A stretch of 64,000 bases of DNA from Trichosphaerium sp. ATCC 40318 (GCA_038496445.1 JALMLS010000015.1:496001-560000); one strand, 5' to 3'. Numbered from the stretch's first letter, positions 1 through 13,900 are shown. The notes: generated by a model not told the origin, from the letters alone. Translations and numbers: made by a program.

Positions 1-206
1 TCGTACTTATTACGTAATGATAACTACTTGTACTAAAGAAACAATTTCAGCACGAGGTACAGTATGAGATTTGACAGAGCCTCCATCAAACATCAACGAG
101 TACAAGTTAACGTTAATGTAACGGCCAGGAATTGTCATGACATTTAATTAACAATTTGGAATGTGAAAATAGTGCAAGACTATCACTCTTGTTTATTTAG
201 TACGCA

Positions 207-1253
207 ATGTCTCGTAAACTTGACGAACTGAGCCTAGAAGTACAAGCTATCATATTTTCAAGCGTAGAAGAGCAAAGTAAACGCCGTTTAGCGCTTACAT
301 GCAAATCATTCCATAGCCTAATTTTACAGCTTATTGGGTTCGAAAACATATATTGTACGCTAGAAAACGTTGATTGGATAGCTTCTCAGCCAGGTTTAAA
401 AAAAAACACGCGCATTTACGTTAAAGAAGACTCCGTAAGCGATGAAATACTCATAAAACTGGCTGGATCACGCAATTTGTATATCGAGGAGGATATGTGC
501 GACAGTGTAATAACCGACAAAGGTTTTTTGGCTATAGCGAAAGATGTCGAGGTTCTAGTGCTTAGATACGCTTGCCAAGTTACTGATGAAGCGATTAATG
601 CTTTAAAAAACGTGAAAGACATTCATCTTGTCGGTATGAGTATCACAGACAAGGGAATCAAAGCGCTTGCTGGTGTGCCTAAAGTACGTATAAGAGAGTG
701 CAGCGAAATTACAGATGAAGGTGTCAAGGCTCTAGCCGGAGCACACACAGTGCACTTGAGAGAGCTTGGACCTATTAATGAAGGTATCAAATCGCTTGCT
801 GGAGCTTATGAGATTTCATTCCCTCATGGGGTCACGGATGACACTGTGATAGCTTGCGCTGGTCTACACACTGCTGATATACAGTGTTGTGATCTAATAA
901 CTGATAAATCAGTTAAAGCGCTTGCATTAGGAGGAGTTCATACTATTAATCTAAGACGTTGTCTTTCTGTCACTGATGAAGCTATTATTTGTTTAGCTGA
1001 ACAGAACAAAGTGCATTATATTAATCTTTCTATTTGTGATAACGTTACTGATGTTGGATTGGCTGCGTTGGGTAAAACAAATGTTCATACTGTTATTTTC
1101 GATGAAGCATGGAGTATTACAGATGAAGGTGTCAAACATCTGACTGGTTGTCATTATGTTTCTCTTAATGAATGTAGATTGGTTACAAAAGCATCTATTG
1201 AGTTTTTAAGAGAAGCTGGTGTAAAAGTTAGCACTTATCTTGATGAGGAATAG
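207..1253 (+). CDS. F-box / leucine-rich-repeat protein, intronless
   Basis: The protein has 348 residues and probably acts as a substrate adaptor of an SCF ubiquitin ligase. Residues about 5-45 form an F-box-like segment (LSLEVQAIIFSSV, then RLALTCKSFHSLI). From about residue 100 to 335 there are roughly ten LRRs of the cysteine-containing/AMN1 type, seen as repeated ITDEGVKALAG and VTDEAI cores spaced about 22-25 residues apart. Such LRRs usually bind the substrate; the target is unknown here. The ATG is the first in frame and the gene is a single exon ending in TAG. Lack of introns sets it apart from the housekeeping genes next to it but matches the MORN-variant F-box genes further right. 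Family assignment is firm; function is inferred. Confidence 0.85.
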   Translation: MSRKLDELSLEVQAIIFSSVEEQSKRRLALTCKSFHSLILQLIGFENIYCTLENVDWIASQPGLKKNTRIYVKEDSVSDEILIKLAGSRNLYIEEDMCDSVITDKGFLAIAKDVEVLVLRYACQVTDEAINALKNVKDIHLVGMSITDKGIKALAGVPKVRIRECSEITDEGVKALAGAHTVHLRELGPINEGIKSLAGAYEISFPHGVTDDTVIACAGLHTADIQCCDLITDKSVKALALGGVHTINLRRCLSVTDEAIICLAEQNKVHYINLSICDNVTDVGLAALGKTNVHTVIFDEAWSITDEGVKHLTGCHYVSLNECRLVTKASIEFLREAGVKVSTYLDEE

Positions 1254-1388
1254 CACGGGAAAATAAACAAATCACGTTTATCAGTTACTAGTTTTATTTA
1301 CATTTTCCACGAATTGGCGACAATTTTTACAGTTATTCTGTAGCGTTGCCCCAAGTATTTATAAAGTATTGCGCTTCCTCAAACGTGT

Positions 1389-1613
1389 TCATACGAGAAA
1401 GAACAGGTTTACGTTTTGTTTGCGTTTTGTGATTTGTAGTTCTTGTCGTTGATTGATCAAGTTGGTGTAAGGGCGTGCGTTGCTGTAATTAGCTCTCAGG
1501 GCGCTAGCAGCTTCGTTGCGTTCTGTGCGTGTAACTCTGCTTGGACCCATCTGATTAAACCAGGCTGCGTTTTCGCGGAGCATTCTCTCTTCTCTTTGGC
1601 CTCTTCTGTTCAT
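1389..1613 (-). CDS. possible small basic protein, unrecognised
   Basis: This is an open frame of 74 codons. Its ATG lies in a favourable context (AACAAAATG) and the predicted protein is rich in Arg, Asn and Glu, with ENAAWFNQMG and EAASALRANYSNARPYTN as its most protein-like parts. Near the end a second frame continues to a TAA at 1333-1335 and also reads like protein (MNTFEEAQYFINTWGNATE), so the true 3' end may need a splice or the gene may be broken. The opposite-strand ORF here looks like a shadow. No family is recognised. Confidence 0.3.
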   Translation of the reverse strand: MNRRGQREERMLRENAAWFNQMGPSRVTRTERNEAASALRANYSNARPYTNLINQRQELQITKRKQNVNLFFLV

Positions 1614-1807
1614 TTTGTTTGTTGTTGTTGAGTGTAGTGTCTTGTAATGATTTATGCTGTTTACTTATTGTCTGAGCTACATTGCTTAACTGCCTGTTAA
1701 TTGAATTGACAATAAAATTGATAAATGCTTTTTTCGAAGAACTCTTCACTTTCAATTAACTTGTAGCATAATGTCTAACTGACAAATCCTCACAATTATT
1801 TTATTAT

Positions 1808-3970
1808 TTACAATACATGCTGTTGATGCCGTATAATCTGTGTTGCATCAGTATTTTGTACACTCATAAGTTTTACTGATTTTACAGTGTTAGGCGGTGC
1901 TCCAATAACCGGTGGGGACATTAGACTACACTCAATATCAAACTCAATATGTGGTGCGTAATGTTTGATTGTAGATGCTAGAGCACTAATACTACCATCC
2001 CACCAGTACGGCAAAGGAACCAAGCATACTCCTAAGAAAGAAATGAGAAAATGAAAAAAAAATTTCTGACGCTACCTGCTACAGCGCAAAAGTGCTTCTT
2101 TTCTTCATCTCGAGCCTCATTCGCTATCAAATTTAATCCTTGAGGGAACAAACCTTCAACATAATGTTGTTCACCTTCAATTTTATGTCAAACAAGAAAG
2201 TAAACAATTAAAGTTACACTGTACCTTGGTATTCAATCGCAAGGCCAACATGAGGTACAAATACATCAACACTTAATGGTGTACCTCCTGTACCACGTAT
2301 ACCTATTACATGTTCTTCTTCAACGGCATGGTGTACAAATAAGGACCGAGTGCCTAAAAGAACTTCCCTGACATAAAAAGTTATTCAAAATGGTACCAAT
2401 TAAACTGAAAAGCCCAACTTTACATGTCAAACGTGATGATTACTATACGAATACATACCATTGCTTGGTCTTTCTTGCACCTTTATAATTTAGCCAATCT
2501 GATTTATACTCTCTAGTCAACAAAGCTAGACTTTGAGAGTATTTAAGATTCCAAGCATATCCCATTTTCTTAAAAGCCTTAACTGACATACGCCGCCTAA
2601 TTAATCACAGTAAGTTAAAGACACAGCGATAATACCAAAATGACAATCAACCAAAACAGTTTGAGTATAAACGGAGAGCAATAAATACGTACCAATTATT
2701 ACCAAAAACATCAGATACTTCTCTAATAAAATCTGTTGCGTTTTGGGTGTATTCCCAATCATTTTCTATTTTCCCTTTTACACTAGCATAAATCTTTCTG
2801 AAATCCTCTGGAGAGAACGTGCTCACTTTCAATACACTAAAAAATTTGTTAAGCATGCAAACAATAGACTTAGCGATGAAGAAAAGCAAAGGTGTTTAGC
2901 CAAAATGAAAAGGGTAAAACGTACTCAACCTTCGTGTTTGAGAATCTCCATGAATTCCACTTGAAATCAGGATATATTATCCTCAATGCATTATATAATA
3001 AACCATCATACATTCTGTTAACTGGGTGAATCTCTGTAGCTGCTGACAGAAAAGGGTGTTGAAGGAAGGGAAAAACAGAATTACCTTGAGAATATATCAA
3101 GATTTTCTTGTTTAACAATATCTTCCATTGTAACTCTATACCAACCACTCAAAGTATGAACTCTAAAATGTGGAGCAATAATATTTAGAAAATCTCTTTG
3201 ATTATCCAAGTCCTTCAACCACGTGCGAGGTGCAAACCTATGCAAAAAAAATTACTTTTTATGAACTAACTACTAATGATTTTAGACTTTACTTGAATTT
3301 CCAAGGACACCACTGATACTCAGGATAAATATGATCCAAAGCCATTTGAAGCGATCCATCATAATAACTAAACAACCAGTTGTTACAATTTCATGTGACT
3401 ACAAAAATCATTCGAATGGCTGGTTTTTTTGTTTCTTTCTTGTACTTGTTTATAATTGCTGTAATAGCTTGGTTTGGTAGATCATGCTTGATTGAGCTAT
3501 ACCAATCATCGAAGGTATAAATTTCTATCTCTTGTGCAACAACATGTTCAAAAAAATCACGTTGACGAGTAATATCATCCCAATAATCTCGAGGAGCATT
3601 TCTAAAACATAAATAAGGTCTCCCGCTCACAAGATCTCAAATCCATCACTTACGAAAACCGCCACGCCTCCCAGCGGTATTTTGGATACAATGCCTCCAG
3701 TGTCTTCGCCAAAGAACGACCATAACTGATAAAACATCAAAAAAAAAATTCAAAAAACTATTTGGGTTTTTGCGTTATTACACACGTGACATACCGAGAT
3801 ATAACGGCATCTGCTCCATAGCGCATAACGTCTTTACACTTGACGCGATACCAATCATCCATAGTCAGCACGTTGAGTTTCCGAGCGACAAATTTGTTCA
3901 AGAATTTGCGATGGTTGTTTATTGTACTATTATAGCGCCACATTCCATGTGGGATAACTGAATTGGCCAT
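1808..3970 (-). CDS. DDWY-type repeat protein with C-terminal PD-(D/E)XK-like nuclease domain
   Basis: This gene has at least nine exons. The first part holds three clear and one diverged copy of a repeat of about 75 residues: an aromatic/NQR segment (DNQRDFL), a DDWYRV-type motif, then a YPEYQWCPWKF-type end. Exons break repeatedly at the same points in the unit (after KY/RY and after W-x-F), with the first introns at 3794-3726 and 3653-3602. The C-terminal part carries LSVDVFVPHVGLAIEYQGEQ, then RDEEKK, then LPYWWDGS near the end. The Asp of VDVF plus the E-x-Q of IEYQGEQ have the spacing of a PD-(D/E)XK core. I recall proteins with this repeat-plus-IEYQGEQHY layout from arbuscular mycorrhizal fungi and several protists; none has a function I know. 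The ATG at 3970 is the first in frame of exon 1, but an upstream exon is possible. Nuclease activity is inferred only. Confidence 0.7.
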
Positions 3971-4227
3971 TGTAGAGTGTATAGCGTCAATTCGCTTTAG
4001 GTTGGCCTTTCTCAACTTAAACAGTAGATTTGAACTGAAAATAGCATTATAGTAACACTCTACACCGCTAAAAGCTGTTAGACTTCGTTCATGTCACAAA
4101 CACAACAATCGTACCCTTGATATGTACTGGTACAAGTATTGCGCCTTGTTCGTTAGCTTTGTGCTGTTGTGGCTTTTTGTCAAGAGACTTTTGTTGAAAA
4201 TGTAACTTCAAAATCTACATTCAAGCG

Positions 4228-5346
<1,119 letters not shown>

Positions 5347-5559
5347 GCATTGTAAAGAAGAAAGGAGATATTACTCTTTTTTTTTTTTCGCAAAGCCCAA
5401 TATTTCTTCTATCTTACACCATAAAAAAACCATGTAAAATGTCATGTATTGATATACAATCTACAAACCAATTACTAGCAATAAACAAAGGTATTGCTAA
5501 AGATAAAGCCAAAGTCAATCGTTTTCATTCGGTTTTTTTGACAATTTGATGCTGTGGAA

Positions 5560-6490
5560 ATGAGCGAACCACTAATAGAACGTGACGCCACTTTTTTAGA
5601 ATGTGTGAAGGTTATTAATTCGCTTAAAATTGCGTCCTTTAAAAAAGTTTTAGAACTTGTTATTAAGGTGCGTGGTATTGTCTTTTAACGCGTGTAGTAG
5701 CTATACTAGTTTATTACAACAATTACATGTAACATTCCACATAGGACGAACAACTACCTCCAAAACTCGTCCAAGTAGGAAGTTGGATACGCCACATAAC
5801 AGAATTGGCAGGTGCAGAACGATGTTCCCCTCAACAACTTGGTAAGCGTCATTTAGCGTTAAACGCCATCTCTGACCGATTATTTAAGCTAGAGAACTTA
5901 TTGACGACATTGATGAAGACCATGGTAAAGCGTTACTTCGTTATTACCAATATTTTTTGACTGGGCTTGGTAAAAGAGCTGAGCGGCCAGTAACTGTACC
6001 ACGACATTTGGTACGCATAACTAATACAAGTGACACTTTGTGTACAATCTTTCTGAACGGCTGTCAACAGCGCTGACAGATCATCTTCTGACAATTTAGT
6101 ACTTCGTAACATGTCTCAAACTAACGAATTAATAAGGTTGATAACTCTTGGCGTCTACATCTTAATTTGGCCACTGAACAGACTGAAAAAATTCTTGAGC
6201 CATTTGCCATCTTTCAACTAAAACTAGAAGCTCCTTACGAGGACATGGAAGACGTACGTTATAATTTTTTTGCAACAATCGAAAAAAGAAAGTCTGTAAA
6301 TTTTTGAGTTTTATGAACCCGGGTTAACTTTCCAGGGAGTTGTTTACGCGTGTATTCACAGGTTTATGATTGCTTACTATGTTTACAGGATAAAGGAGAA
6401 AAAGTTACAGTTGAATTCAACCATGACGAATTGTACGAATTTTACACTCACTTGGAGGACATACAACAACAGTTGGACTCATTGACTTAA
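5560..6490 (+). CDS. COMMD10: COMM-domain protein, COMMD10-like
   Basis: COMMD proteins form the hetero-decameric part of the Commander complex, which with retriever recycles endosomal membrane proteins. The proposed exons (5560-5667, 5745-5841, 5895-6039, 6080-6098, 6137-6253, 6389-6490) give 195 residues; the human protein has about 200. The N-terminal helical part begins MSEPLIERDATFLECVKVIN. The COMM domain runs from VDNSWRLNLATEQ to the last residue, with KVTVEFNHDELYEFY and the closing LEDIQQQLDSLT that I associate with COMMD10. The 19-nt exon 4 and its neighbouring introns are the least certain part; they were chosen because only they keep the frame. The rest is secure. Confidence 0.85.
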
Positions 6491-6674
6491 CGTCACCTTG
6501 TAAAAAAACAACACAAAACAATTGTAATAGCGCGTGGGTTTGACCATAGAAGGCCAAACAACGCACCACGTGGCAGCAGTGCAGTAAAAATTTTGATAGG
6601 CAAAAACGTAAAAATCACGAAATTTCTGCCAATGTTTCCTTGTTTATCCTTCCAACTCTAAAGTGATCAACAAC

Positions 6675-8394
6675 ATGTCCAAACCACTCGAAACCTTTTT
6701 TTTCACCAGCGAATGCGTCACTGAGGGCCATCCTGGTAAGTTTGTGGAGTTTTAGACTTTGTTTTAACAAAATTGTTAGATAAGATGTGCGATCAAATTT
6801 CCGACGCTGTCCTCGATGCCTGTCTCGCCGCTGATCCACTCGCTAAAGTAGCTTGTGGTACGTAAATTTTTTTCTTCAACTCTTCTCATAGCTCTAGAAA
6901 CCGCTACAAAGACCGGTATGGTTATTGTCTTTGGTGAAATTACCACTGCATCTGTCTTGGACTACCAAAAAATTGTCCGTGACGCCGTAAAACAGATCGG
7001 TTTCGACGACTCTGCAAAAGGTACTTATAAAGACACCCGTGCAAAGCGTAATAATAATTAGGTTTCGACTACAAAACTTGCAATGTTCTCGTAGCTGTAG
7101 AGCAACAAAGTCCAGATATTGCCCAAGGTGTACACGTAAACCGTGACAACGAGGACATGGGTGCTGGTGATCAAGTACGTAATACTTTTCTTACGTTTAC
7201 TGTTTTACAACGTTTCTACGTTTGTATTACGCGTTATTTGGCCAAACTTGTTACTTATTCCCAAACTAGGGTCACATGTTCGGTTATGCTTGTGATGAGA
7301 CCCCAGAAGCTATGCCTTTGACCCACTCCCTTTGCACAAAGTTGTGCGAACGTTTGACCATTGTCCGCAAGGACGGCACTTTGCCATGGCTCAGGTACAC
7401 CCTCATTTCCCACTGAAAACTCCTACAAGCGTAATTACGTTTTTTATGCTTCGCAAACGAAAAAAGCTTTAAAGTCCATATTCAGCGATTTCTTGCCACT
7501 GACTTTCTTTTTTAGACCTGACGCTAAGACTCAAGTCACTGTTGAGTACAAAAACATTAACGGTGTCCCAACTCCACAACGCGTCCACACTATTGTTATC
7601 TCCACCCAACACTCTGAAGATGTCACAAACGAACAAATCAGAGCTGCCCTTATGGAGCAAGTTATTAAACCAACTATCCCAAAGAAGTTCTGGTCTGAAG
7701 ACATCATCTTCCACTTGAACCCTTCTGGCCGCTTCGTTATTGGTGGACCAATGGTACGTGCCCTCGAATAGGCTTCTTCCTCTTTCTTCTAGTTTTACGC
7801 GTAAAGTGCGAAACAAAACGAGGAAAAACGTAAAAAAAAATCGCTCTAGTAATTTGACTGTTGTACTCACTTTTTTGTAATTAGGGTGATGCTGGTTTGA
7901 CTGGCAGAAAAATTATCATTGACACCTACGGTGGATGGGGTGCTCACGGTGGTGGTGCTTTCTCTGGAAAGGACCCTTCCAAGGTCGATCGTTCTGCTGC
8001 TTACGCCGCCAGATGGATCGCCAAATCTTTGGTTAAGGCCGAGCTTTGCCGTCGTTGCCTCGTACAAGTATCTTACGCTATCGGTATTGCCAAGCCTTTG
8101 TCTATCTTCGTAGACAGCTACGGCACTGGTACGTCTCTTTGCAACAATTGCATCAATCAGCGAACTTTTTTTTTTTTCGTACTCAAACGACTTTACTAAC
8201 GCGGCTTTACAGGTAAAAAGACTGATGCTGAACTCCTCGAAATCATCAACAAGAACTTCGATCTACGCCCTGGAGTCATACTCAAGGAATTGAAATTGCG
8301 TAGACCAATCTACCAAAAGACTGCTTCATACGGTCACTTCGGTAGAGAAGACCCAGATTTCACATGGGAACAACCAAAGAAACTCAACTTTTAA
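6675..8394 (+). CDS. S-adenosylmethionine synthetase (methionine adenosyltransferase)
   Basis: It makes S-adenosylmethionine from methionine and ATP in the cytosol, releasing phosphate and pyrophosphate. Eight exons (6675-6735, 6780-6857, 6898-7020, 7062-7174, 7270-7394, 7516-7753, 7885-8128, 8213-8394) sum exactly to 387 residues, the usual length. The ATP/Mg site is seen in [19 protein letters not shown], the [15 protein letters not shown] loop and the [19 protein letters not shown] loop, all complete. Most introns start GTACG or GTACT and end in a T-rich tract plus AG. GC content is higher than in neighbouring accessory genes, fitting strong expression. It supplies methyl donor to enzymes such as the FkbM-type methyltransferase further along, though no link is implied by position. 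Confidence 0.97.
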
Positions 8395-8859
8395 TTGGCT
8401 CAAAAAGAAAGCTCTTGTACCACGTTGGAAGGTGGTTAGCCACTTAAATAAAAGCCATGAAATGGCAATTTTTAAAATAACTTTAGACTTTTTCGTTACT
8501 TGTACCTTCTTGTTTTGTTGTATTTCTTTACGTGTTGCTCGCGATGACCCCATACAAGACTTGAACACTCACGTTGTTTTAACGTTTTTAACACAAAAAA
8601 ATTACAGTTGCAAACTGGCGCGAATTGCCACAAAAACAAATGATCACGAACGCTACGACAGTCTAACAGTGTAATACGCGCCCACTTCTGTATATTTTCC
8701 CAAAGGCCACCAAAACACAATTTTTACGCTTACAAAACGTACCAACACATATATTACGCCACAATTAGCGATATAACGCACCTACCAGCGAGAAAAAGCA
8801 TAAAAGAAACGCGAATAATAAAATTTTGTTTTTATCTCTTTTTTTTTGATGTACAGGCT
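8395..8859. other. convergent intergenic stretch
   Basis: The 3' ends of the SAM synthetase gene and the eS17 gene face each other here. The stretch is AT-rich with several T runs, the last just beyond the eS17 stop. Short ORFs on both strands overlap one another and resemble no protein I know. I see no gene. Confidence 0.6.
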
Positions 8860-9304
8860 TTAATAGCGTTGGCGCTTGTGATCATAACCACCAGGTTGTT
8901 CTAGGCTAACGCCAGGGAGGTCACCCATGTCCATCTCGACGAGCATAGCTTTTGTAGCGGCGTCAACATTAATTTCCTCTGTCATCTCCTCCAAAACAGA
9001 TTGTTCAGGGATAAAATTTTCTCTACGCTCACGTTCTTCCTCTTGGAGCTTGAGAGAGATGCCTCTGACTGGTCCACGAGAGATCCGCCTCATCAGGTGT
9101 GTTACGTAACCAGCGATCTTATTTCGCATCCTTTTTGATGGCGTGTATGCTACTTCATCAATAACACGTTTATTGGTTTGAAAATCAAGGGTCAAACGAG
9201 TGTAATACGATTCTACGAGGAGACGTGCTGCTTTCTTGATAGTCTTGGTACGTACTTTACCCTACGAGGTTTTAGGGCAATTCAGAGTTAGAGATACGCA
9301 CCAT
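8860..9304 (-). CDS. RPS17: small-subunit ribosomal protein eS17
   Basis: This is a component of the 40S subunit head. The coding sequence is the ATG alone (9304-9302), an intron starting GTGCGT and ending CGTAG, then exon 2 (9261-8860), giving 134 residues; the human protein has 135. Diagnostic stretches are [34 protein letters not shown] and [19 protein letters not shown]. The C-terminal third diverges, as usual. An intron immediately after the start codon is common in eukaryotic ribosomal protein genes. Assignment is certain. Confidence 0.96.
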
Positions 9305-9683
9305 GCTGCAAAAAGAATTTAGTTAGAATACAAAAGTACGGTATGAAAAATATCGCGGAGCGGTCTTACTTAGTCACTAACATTGTGTAATACGGTCTTA
9401 ACGTCGCTCAGGTGGCTTCTCGATACCAAATGATTGTTCGTAAGCGGTGAGATTTTTTTTATTGTGCAGGCCCTTTTTATGATTGTACAGCGCCATTTCT
9501 GGCTCTTTTTCAACTGGCGAGGCCCTTTTTAATGTAGTTAACATTAAATGGAGCAATTTCGCACCAAAGCGTTTAATTGTGCGTGCGGAGCAATCATTAC
9601 CGCTATAACCATCGCGGAATCCGCTTGAGAAGGATTGCAGGCAACAAGTTACTCGTCAACAATTTCTTATGTACAAAGCGTTA
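9305..9683. other. intergenic stretch upstream of eS17
   Basis: This lies between the eS17 start codon and the end of the RING-H2 gene, both on the minus strand. It should hold the eS17 promoter and the 3' untranslated region of the RING gene. Short plus-strand ORFs here are antisense to or beside the last RING exon. No motif stands out. Confidence 0.5.
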
Positions 9684-10769
9684 TCAAGCAACAGTCTCTT
9701 TACAGTACGGACACGAAGTGTGGTTTGAAAGCCAGGTATCTATGCAACCAACCTATCGATTTATTAGCAACTCTATTTCTTGTTTTATCAGCGTACATGA
9801 TACGCGTGGTTACACGGCTTTAGCACTCTAATTTTTTCTCTCGCTTCAAATTGTTGTTGGCAAATTACGCAGCTAGTGACTGATGAGAAGGTACGATAAG
9901 CGATATAATATGGCGTACAAATCATTATAAGATTGAGTGTCACGCTTTTTTGCGTTGAACTTGACAACCTTGTGTTTGCGCATCTGCTTCTTTGACACGC
10001 CTTCACTTTCGAACGTGCCAAAGTCCACATACAATGAGTTGATATACACTGGGGTTACTTGGCTTCTTCTTAGCGTATAAAAGTACAACATTGCATAGCT
10101 GTGGAGAGTTAAAATTTGTTGTTTGAAAATTGCGAGTTTTTATCGACGTACAGAATTGATAGTATCGTTATGAAGAGAGACGCGTAAGAGTAAGCGTAGA
10201 AGAAAGATGTCATTTCATCTTCACCACATTTCCTGACGGATTCTTGCTGTTTAAATCTCAAGAATGGGTAAGCACATATTACAAAACCAAAGCAATCATG
10301 TACAAAATGTAGCATCCTAGACCCTGGAAACCAACGCACATCAAGCCGAGTGTAGATACAATGATTACAGTCAATGTATGCCTAAATGTCAATGAGCATG
10401 GGTGTAAAAAGTAGAGCTTACAAGCATCGTAAGCGAACTGTGCATGATGACAGGATTATTAAAACTGTAAATACAAATGCCGTAAACAGATATGTAGTAG
10501 AAACCCCTAACTATGGATAGTGAGTAATATAAATACTGTATCTTACAACCATAAACACACTAATGGCGATAACACAGCGTGAACGTAGATTCTAAGCACA
10601 GTTAATAAAGTAATCGTTGAAACAAAAAGCGAAACAATTTCTGTAGCCTTTTTAGACTGTCTACTAAAAAATCACGTGCTGCAGCGCTGTATGCGCAATA
10701 ACATCCCGCTGTGAGGAGATACACCATAATTATGGTCGTCCATACACGCAATAAAATCTTTGTAGCCAT
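9684..10769 (-). CDS. multipass membrane RING-H2 protein (probable E3 ubiquitin ligase)
   Basis: The N-terminal part, from MATKILLRVWTTIIMVYLL, contains several hydrophobic stretches that read as membrane segments in exons between about 10769 and 10090. The C-terminal exons hold a complete RING-H2 finger: CVICQQQF, then CNHAYH, then VGCIDTWL, and CPYC before the stop. An intron starting GTACGCC (about 9925) joins SYNDF to CVIC; another starting GTACGCTG lies inside the finger between H and VGC. C-terminal fingers on multispanning proteins typically ubiquitinate ER, Golgi or endosomal clients. The client is not predictable. The start ATG follows CTATAAAG. Upstream exon borders were not all resolved. 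Confidence 0.8.
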
Positions 10770-10978
10770 CTTTATAGTACACTGATTGGCTACTGTCTAA
10801 AACAACAAAAAAAATGTAAATACAACGCGTTGATGAAATAGTGTCACGTGCAATGTTAGGAAGCGTGGTATGGTAATGAAATAATTTACGACGTCGGTTG
10901 AGAAGCTAATTGTGAAGAGCTTTTTCTGAAAAAAATTTGAGTCCTTTCAAGTCTGAGTGCAGTCAACTTTGTAGGCAT

Positions 10979-13900
10979 CATGAGCAAGCGTAAACGTGAA
11001 GGTTCTGACGGTGGTAAAGTTAAAAAGCGAGTGCGTACATTATAGCGTTATTTCTGGTTGTTTTAAAATTATTATTGCGAAATCATCACGAAAAGCGTAG
11101 AAAACGAATTAAATGAGTGTAGAGACAAATACCAAACGTTGAAATCAAAGCAGAGCGTATTCCAGCATTAGAATTAGGACAAAACCTCTCTCCCGTAGAA
11201 AAAAAGAAGGCTCTTAACTTGAGAAACGTAAAAGATGACATACAATCAATGGAGCTTGTAAAACCATATCATGACCTCAGACTCGAAATTGTACGCGTAA
11301 TACTACATGAAGACAAGAAGAACCGCTTCACAGGGTACATTAAACGAGCATTGGATTTTTTTCTGCAAAACACGGACAACAAAAAACTTGGCGGCAAGAA
11401 AAGCCTTGTATTTCCTTTATTTGAACTTATTTATTATTAAACGGTTTTGTTCGTTACTCTATTGACACATGCTAGAATCGTTACTTTGGTGTTTAAAAGG
11501 CGTTTTGCTGCTTTAAATTCATTAGCTGTTGATTTACCTGCCTCCTTGGGTAATATTAAAGCTGCTTTGATGCTAACACAAGATGTACGCTTTATTTGAT
11601 TTATTTTGAAGTGTTTTTTCGACAATACCGCGGTTTGTATTTAATTAGTTCTTCTTAATAGAGTTGTGACAGTATTCTCGTTACACGTATTGGTGAGGAA
11701 GTTATGGAAGATGATATAGTTGATTTCTTTGACAAGAATGTCGGTGGGGTATCTGGTAGTGTTTTGCTTGGGCGCACGTTTGATACAAATGAGTACGAAT
11801 CAATTCCAGAGGAAAACATAGTTTTTTTTTGATGACATTTGACACTTGTTTCATTGAATTGTTTTTGACATTTATTTTATTAGAGGTATTGCTCGTGTTA
11901 CGTTTGGTGGGGATTCTAAAACTAGAGATACAAGAAGTGTTGCCACAGCGATATCAAAAGCGTTTTTGCTTCCTAGACCTCAGATTCTTGACAGCGAAGT
12001 GGAAATTGAGTTGTCTACGAACATGGCAGATTTTTACGGACCTACGATCGAACCTGGTTGTGCACTTTATGTCAGTTTATTCCCAGCGTATTGGTAAGCA
12101 TATTTCATAATATGAAACCTGCATACAATCACTTCGTGGCGACTTGAAAGAAAAACTTTTCAAAATTGTTACTTAATTCTATTTGAACTATTTCAGTCTG
12201 TTCTTACTTGTATTTTAGGGATGATAATAATTTCAAAGGTACATTCAAAGGTTATAAAGAAGTACATAAAACTGGAGCAACAGGATCGTAAGAAAAAAAA
12301 AGTTTGATGTGACACTAGAGCCTTTAGGAATTAATTCGTTTTTTTTAGAGAAGTTATTGTAGAGTTCGAACGTAAAGAAGATTGTGATCGATTTTGGGAT
12401 ATTCCTAGCTTTTACAAAGATCATCATATTGTAATGAGACCACTTTCAGTACCTAAAGTACGTATAATGAAATACAATTTTCATTTCGATCCAAGAAGAA
12501 TCGCGTGGATTTTTTTTTGTGAAAAAATAAACCTGCACATTGAGGTTTTCTTTTTTGTTGAAAAAATTGTTTTGGTTCTACTCTATGATTATATTTCGTC
12601 CGATCCCCTGATTACTGATTATTCATACGATTGCTGAGAGATTTCCAACACTTAAACTATTTTTACCTTTTCGCACTGGAAGATAGAAGTTTTTCCCTAA
12701 TTTTCTATGTGTGTAGGGCACAGAAAGCATTGTTGTTTACAACTTGCCTTTTTTCCAAAATATTCAAGTACTTCATGATGTGTTTAATAAATACGGTACT
12801 ATTAAAGATGTAAAATACAGAAAAGAAACCAGAGGGTACGTATTTGTAAGGAAATTATTTTTCTCGTTTAATGTGCCTATCAGAACTCGATTGAAAGGAA
12901 ACTTTACAGCAATTGTTACTTTCGATTTATCAGTATCAACACCTAACTTGGACAGACTACTACGTATTGAACATATGCGTGTTTTGTGTACGTTCTATCA
13001 TGTCTTTTTTTTTTCTTTGAGTTTGCAAACAAAAGTCAAGTTTTTTGTTCGCTTTGTTACCTCTTACCACTATTAGCCAACAATCAAATGTTTATCGATA
13101 TCGCTAGAGGAGATGTTGTAGAAACATTTGATAATTATAAAGATATAACAGATACAGAAGACGTTGAGCAACAGAACATTAAAGATTTTTTTATGGCTCC
13201 TCCACCAAAACAAACACAAGCCGAAATACGTGGTGCAGCAAAACTCCGTAAAGAGTTGAAAAAGACACCAACTGCCCAGGATATGTACTTTAACAGAGGT
13301 CAAGATGACGGTGATAGCAATAACAGGGAGCAACCAGAGCCAATGGATGTAGATAGAAGAGATAATTATAATGACTATGGTGATAGAAGAAATCAAAGAC
13401 AACAACAGCGTGATGACCGTCCGCCTTACCGTGATGATCTACCACCTCCACCAAGAGGTTATAATGACGCTCCAAGAGAGCAGGATCGAAGAGATCAACG
13501 TGATGATTATAGAGATGAAAGACAACAACAAAATCAACGTGAGGACTACAGGGATGAAAGACGGCAACAAGATCAAAGACGTCCAGAAAGAGAAGAACGT
13601 CCAGAAAGAGAGGAACGTCCAGATATGATGGATGAAGGTACGAAACAGTTTTTCAATGATTACTTGTTTCTCACCTTTCTCTAGGTGGTGAACGTCCTCT
13701 AGTTGCAGCAGCGGATGCCCCTGAAACATATGGTACTTGTGAAATGATGTAACAAGGGTGTACTTATCGGTTGTTTTTTCTTTAGTACCATGGCCGTTTT
13801 TGCAACATACTGAAGAAGCTAAGAAGAGTGTTCATTTGACAGGCCGATTGAGAAGCTTGACACATCCTGATATTGTCAATTACTTCTCTGATAAGGCTCA

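Noticed and set aside
13073-13729. Long minus-strand ORFs opposite the RD/RE-rich exon
   Set aside because: They arise from codon bias of the Arg/Asp/Gln tract. The plus-strand exons connect in frame to RRM domains on both sides.
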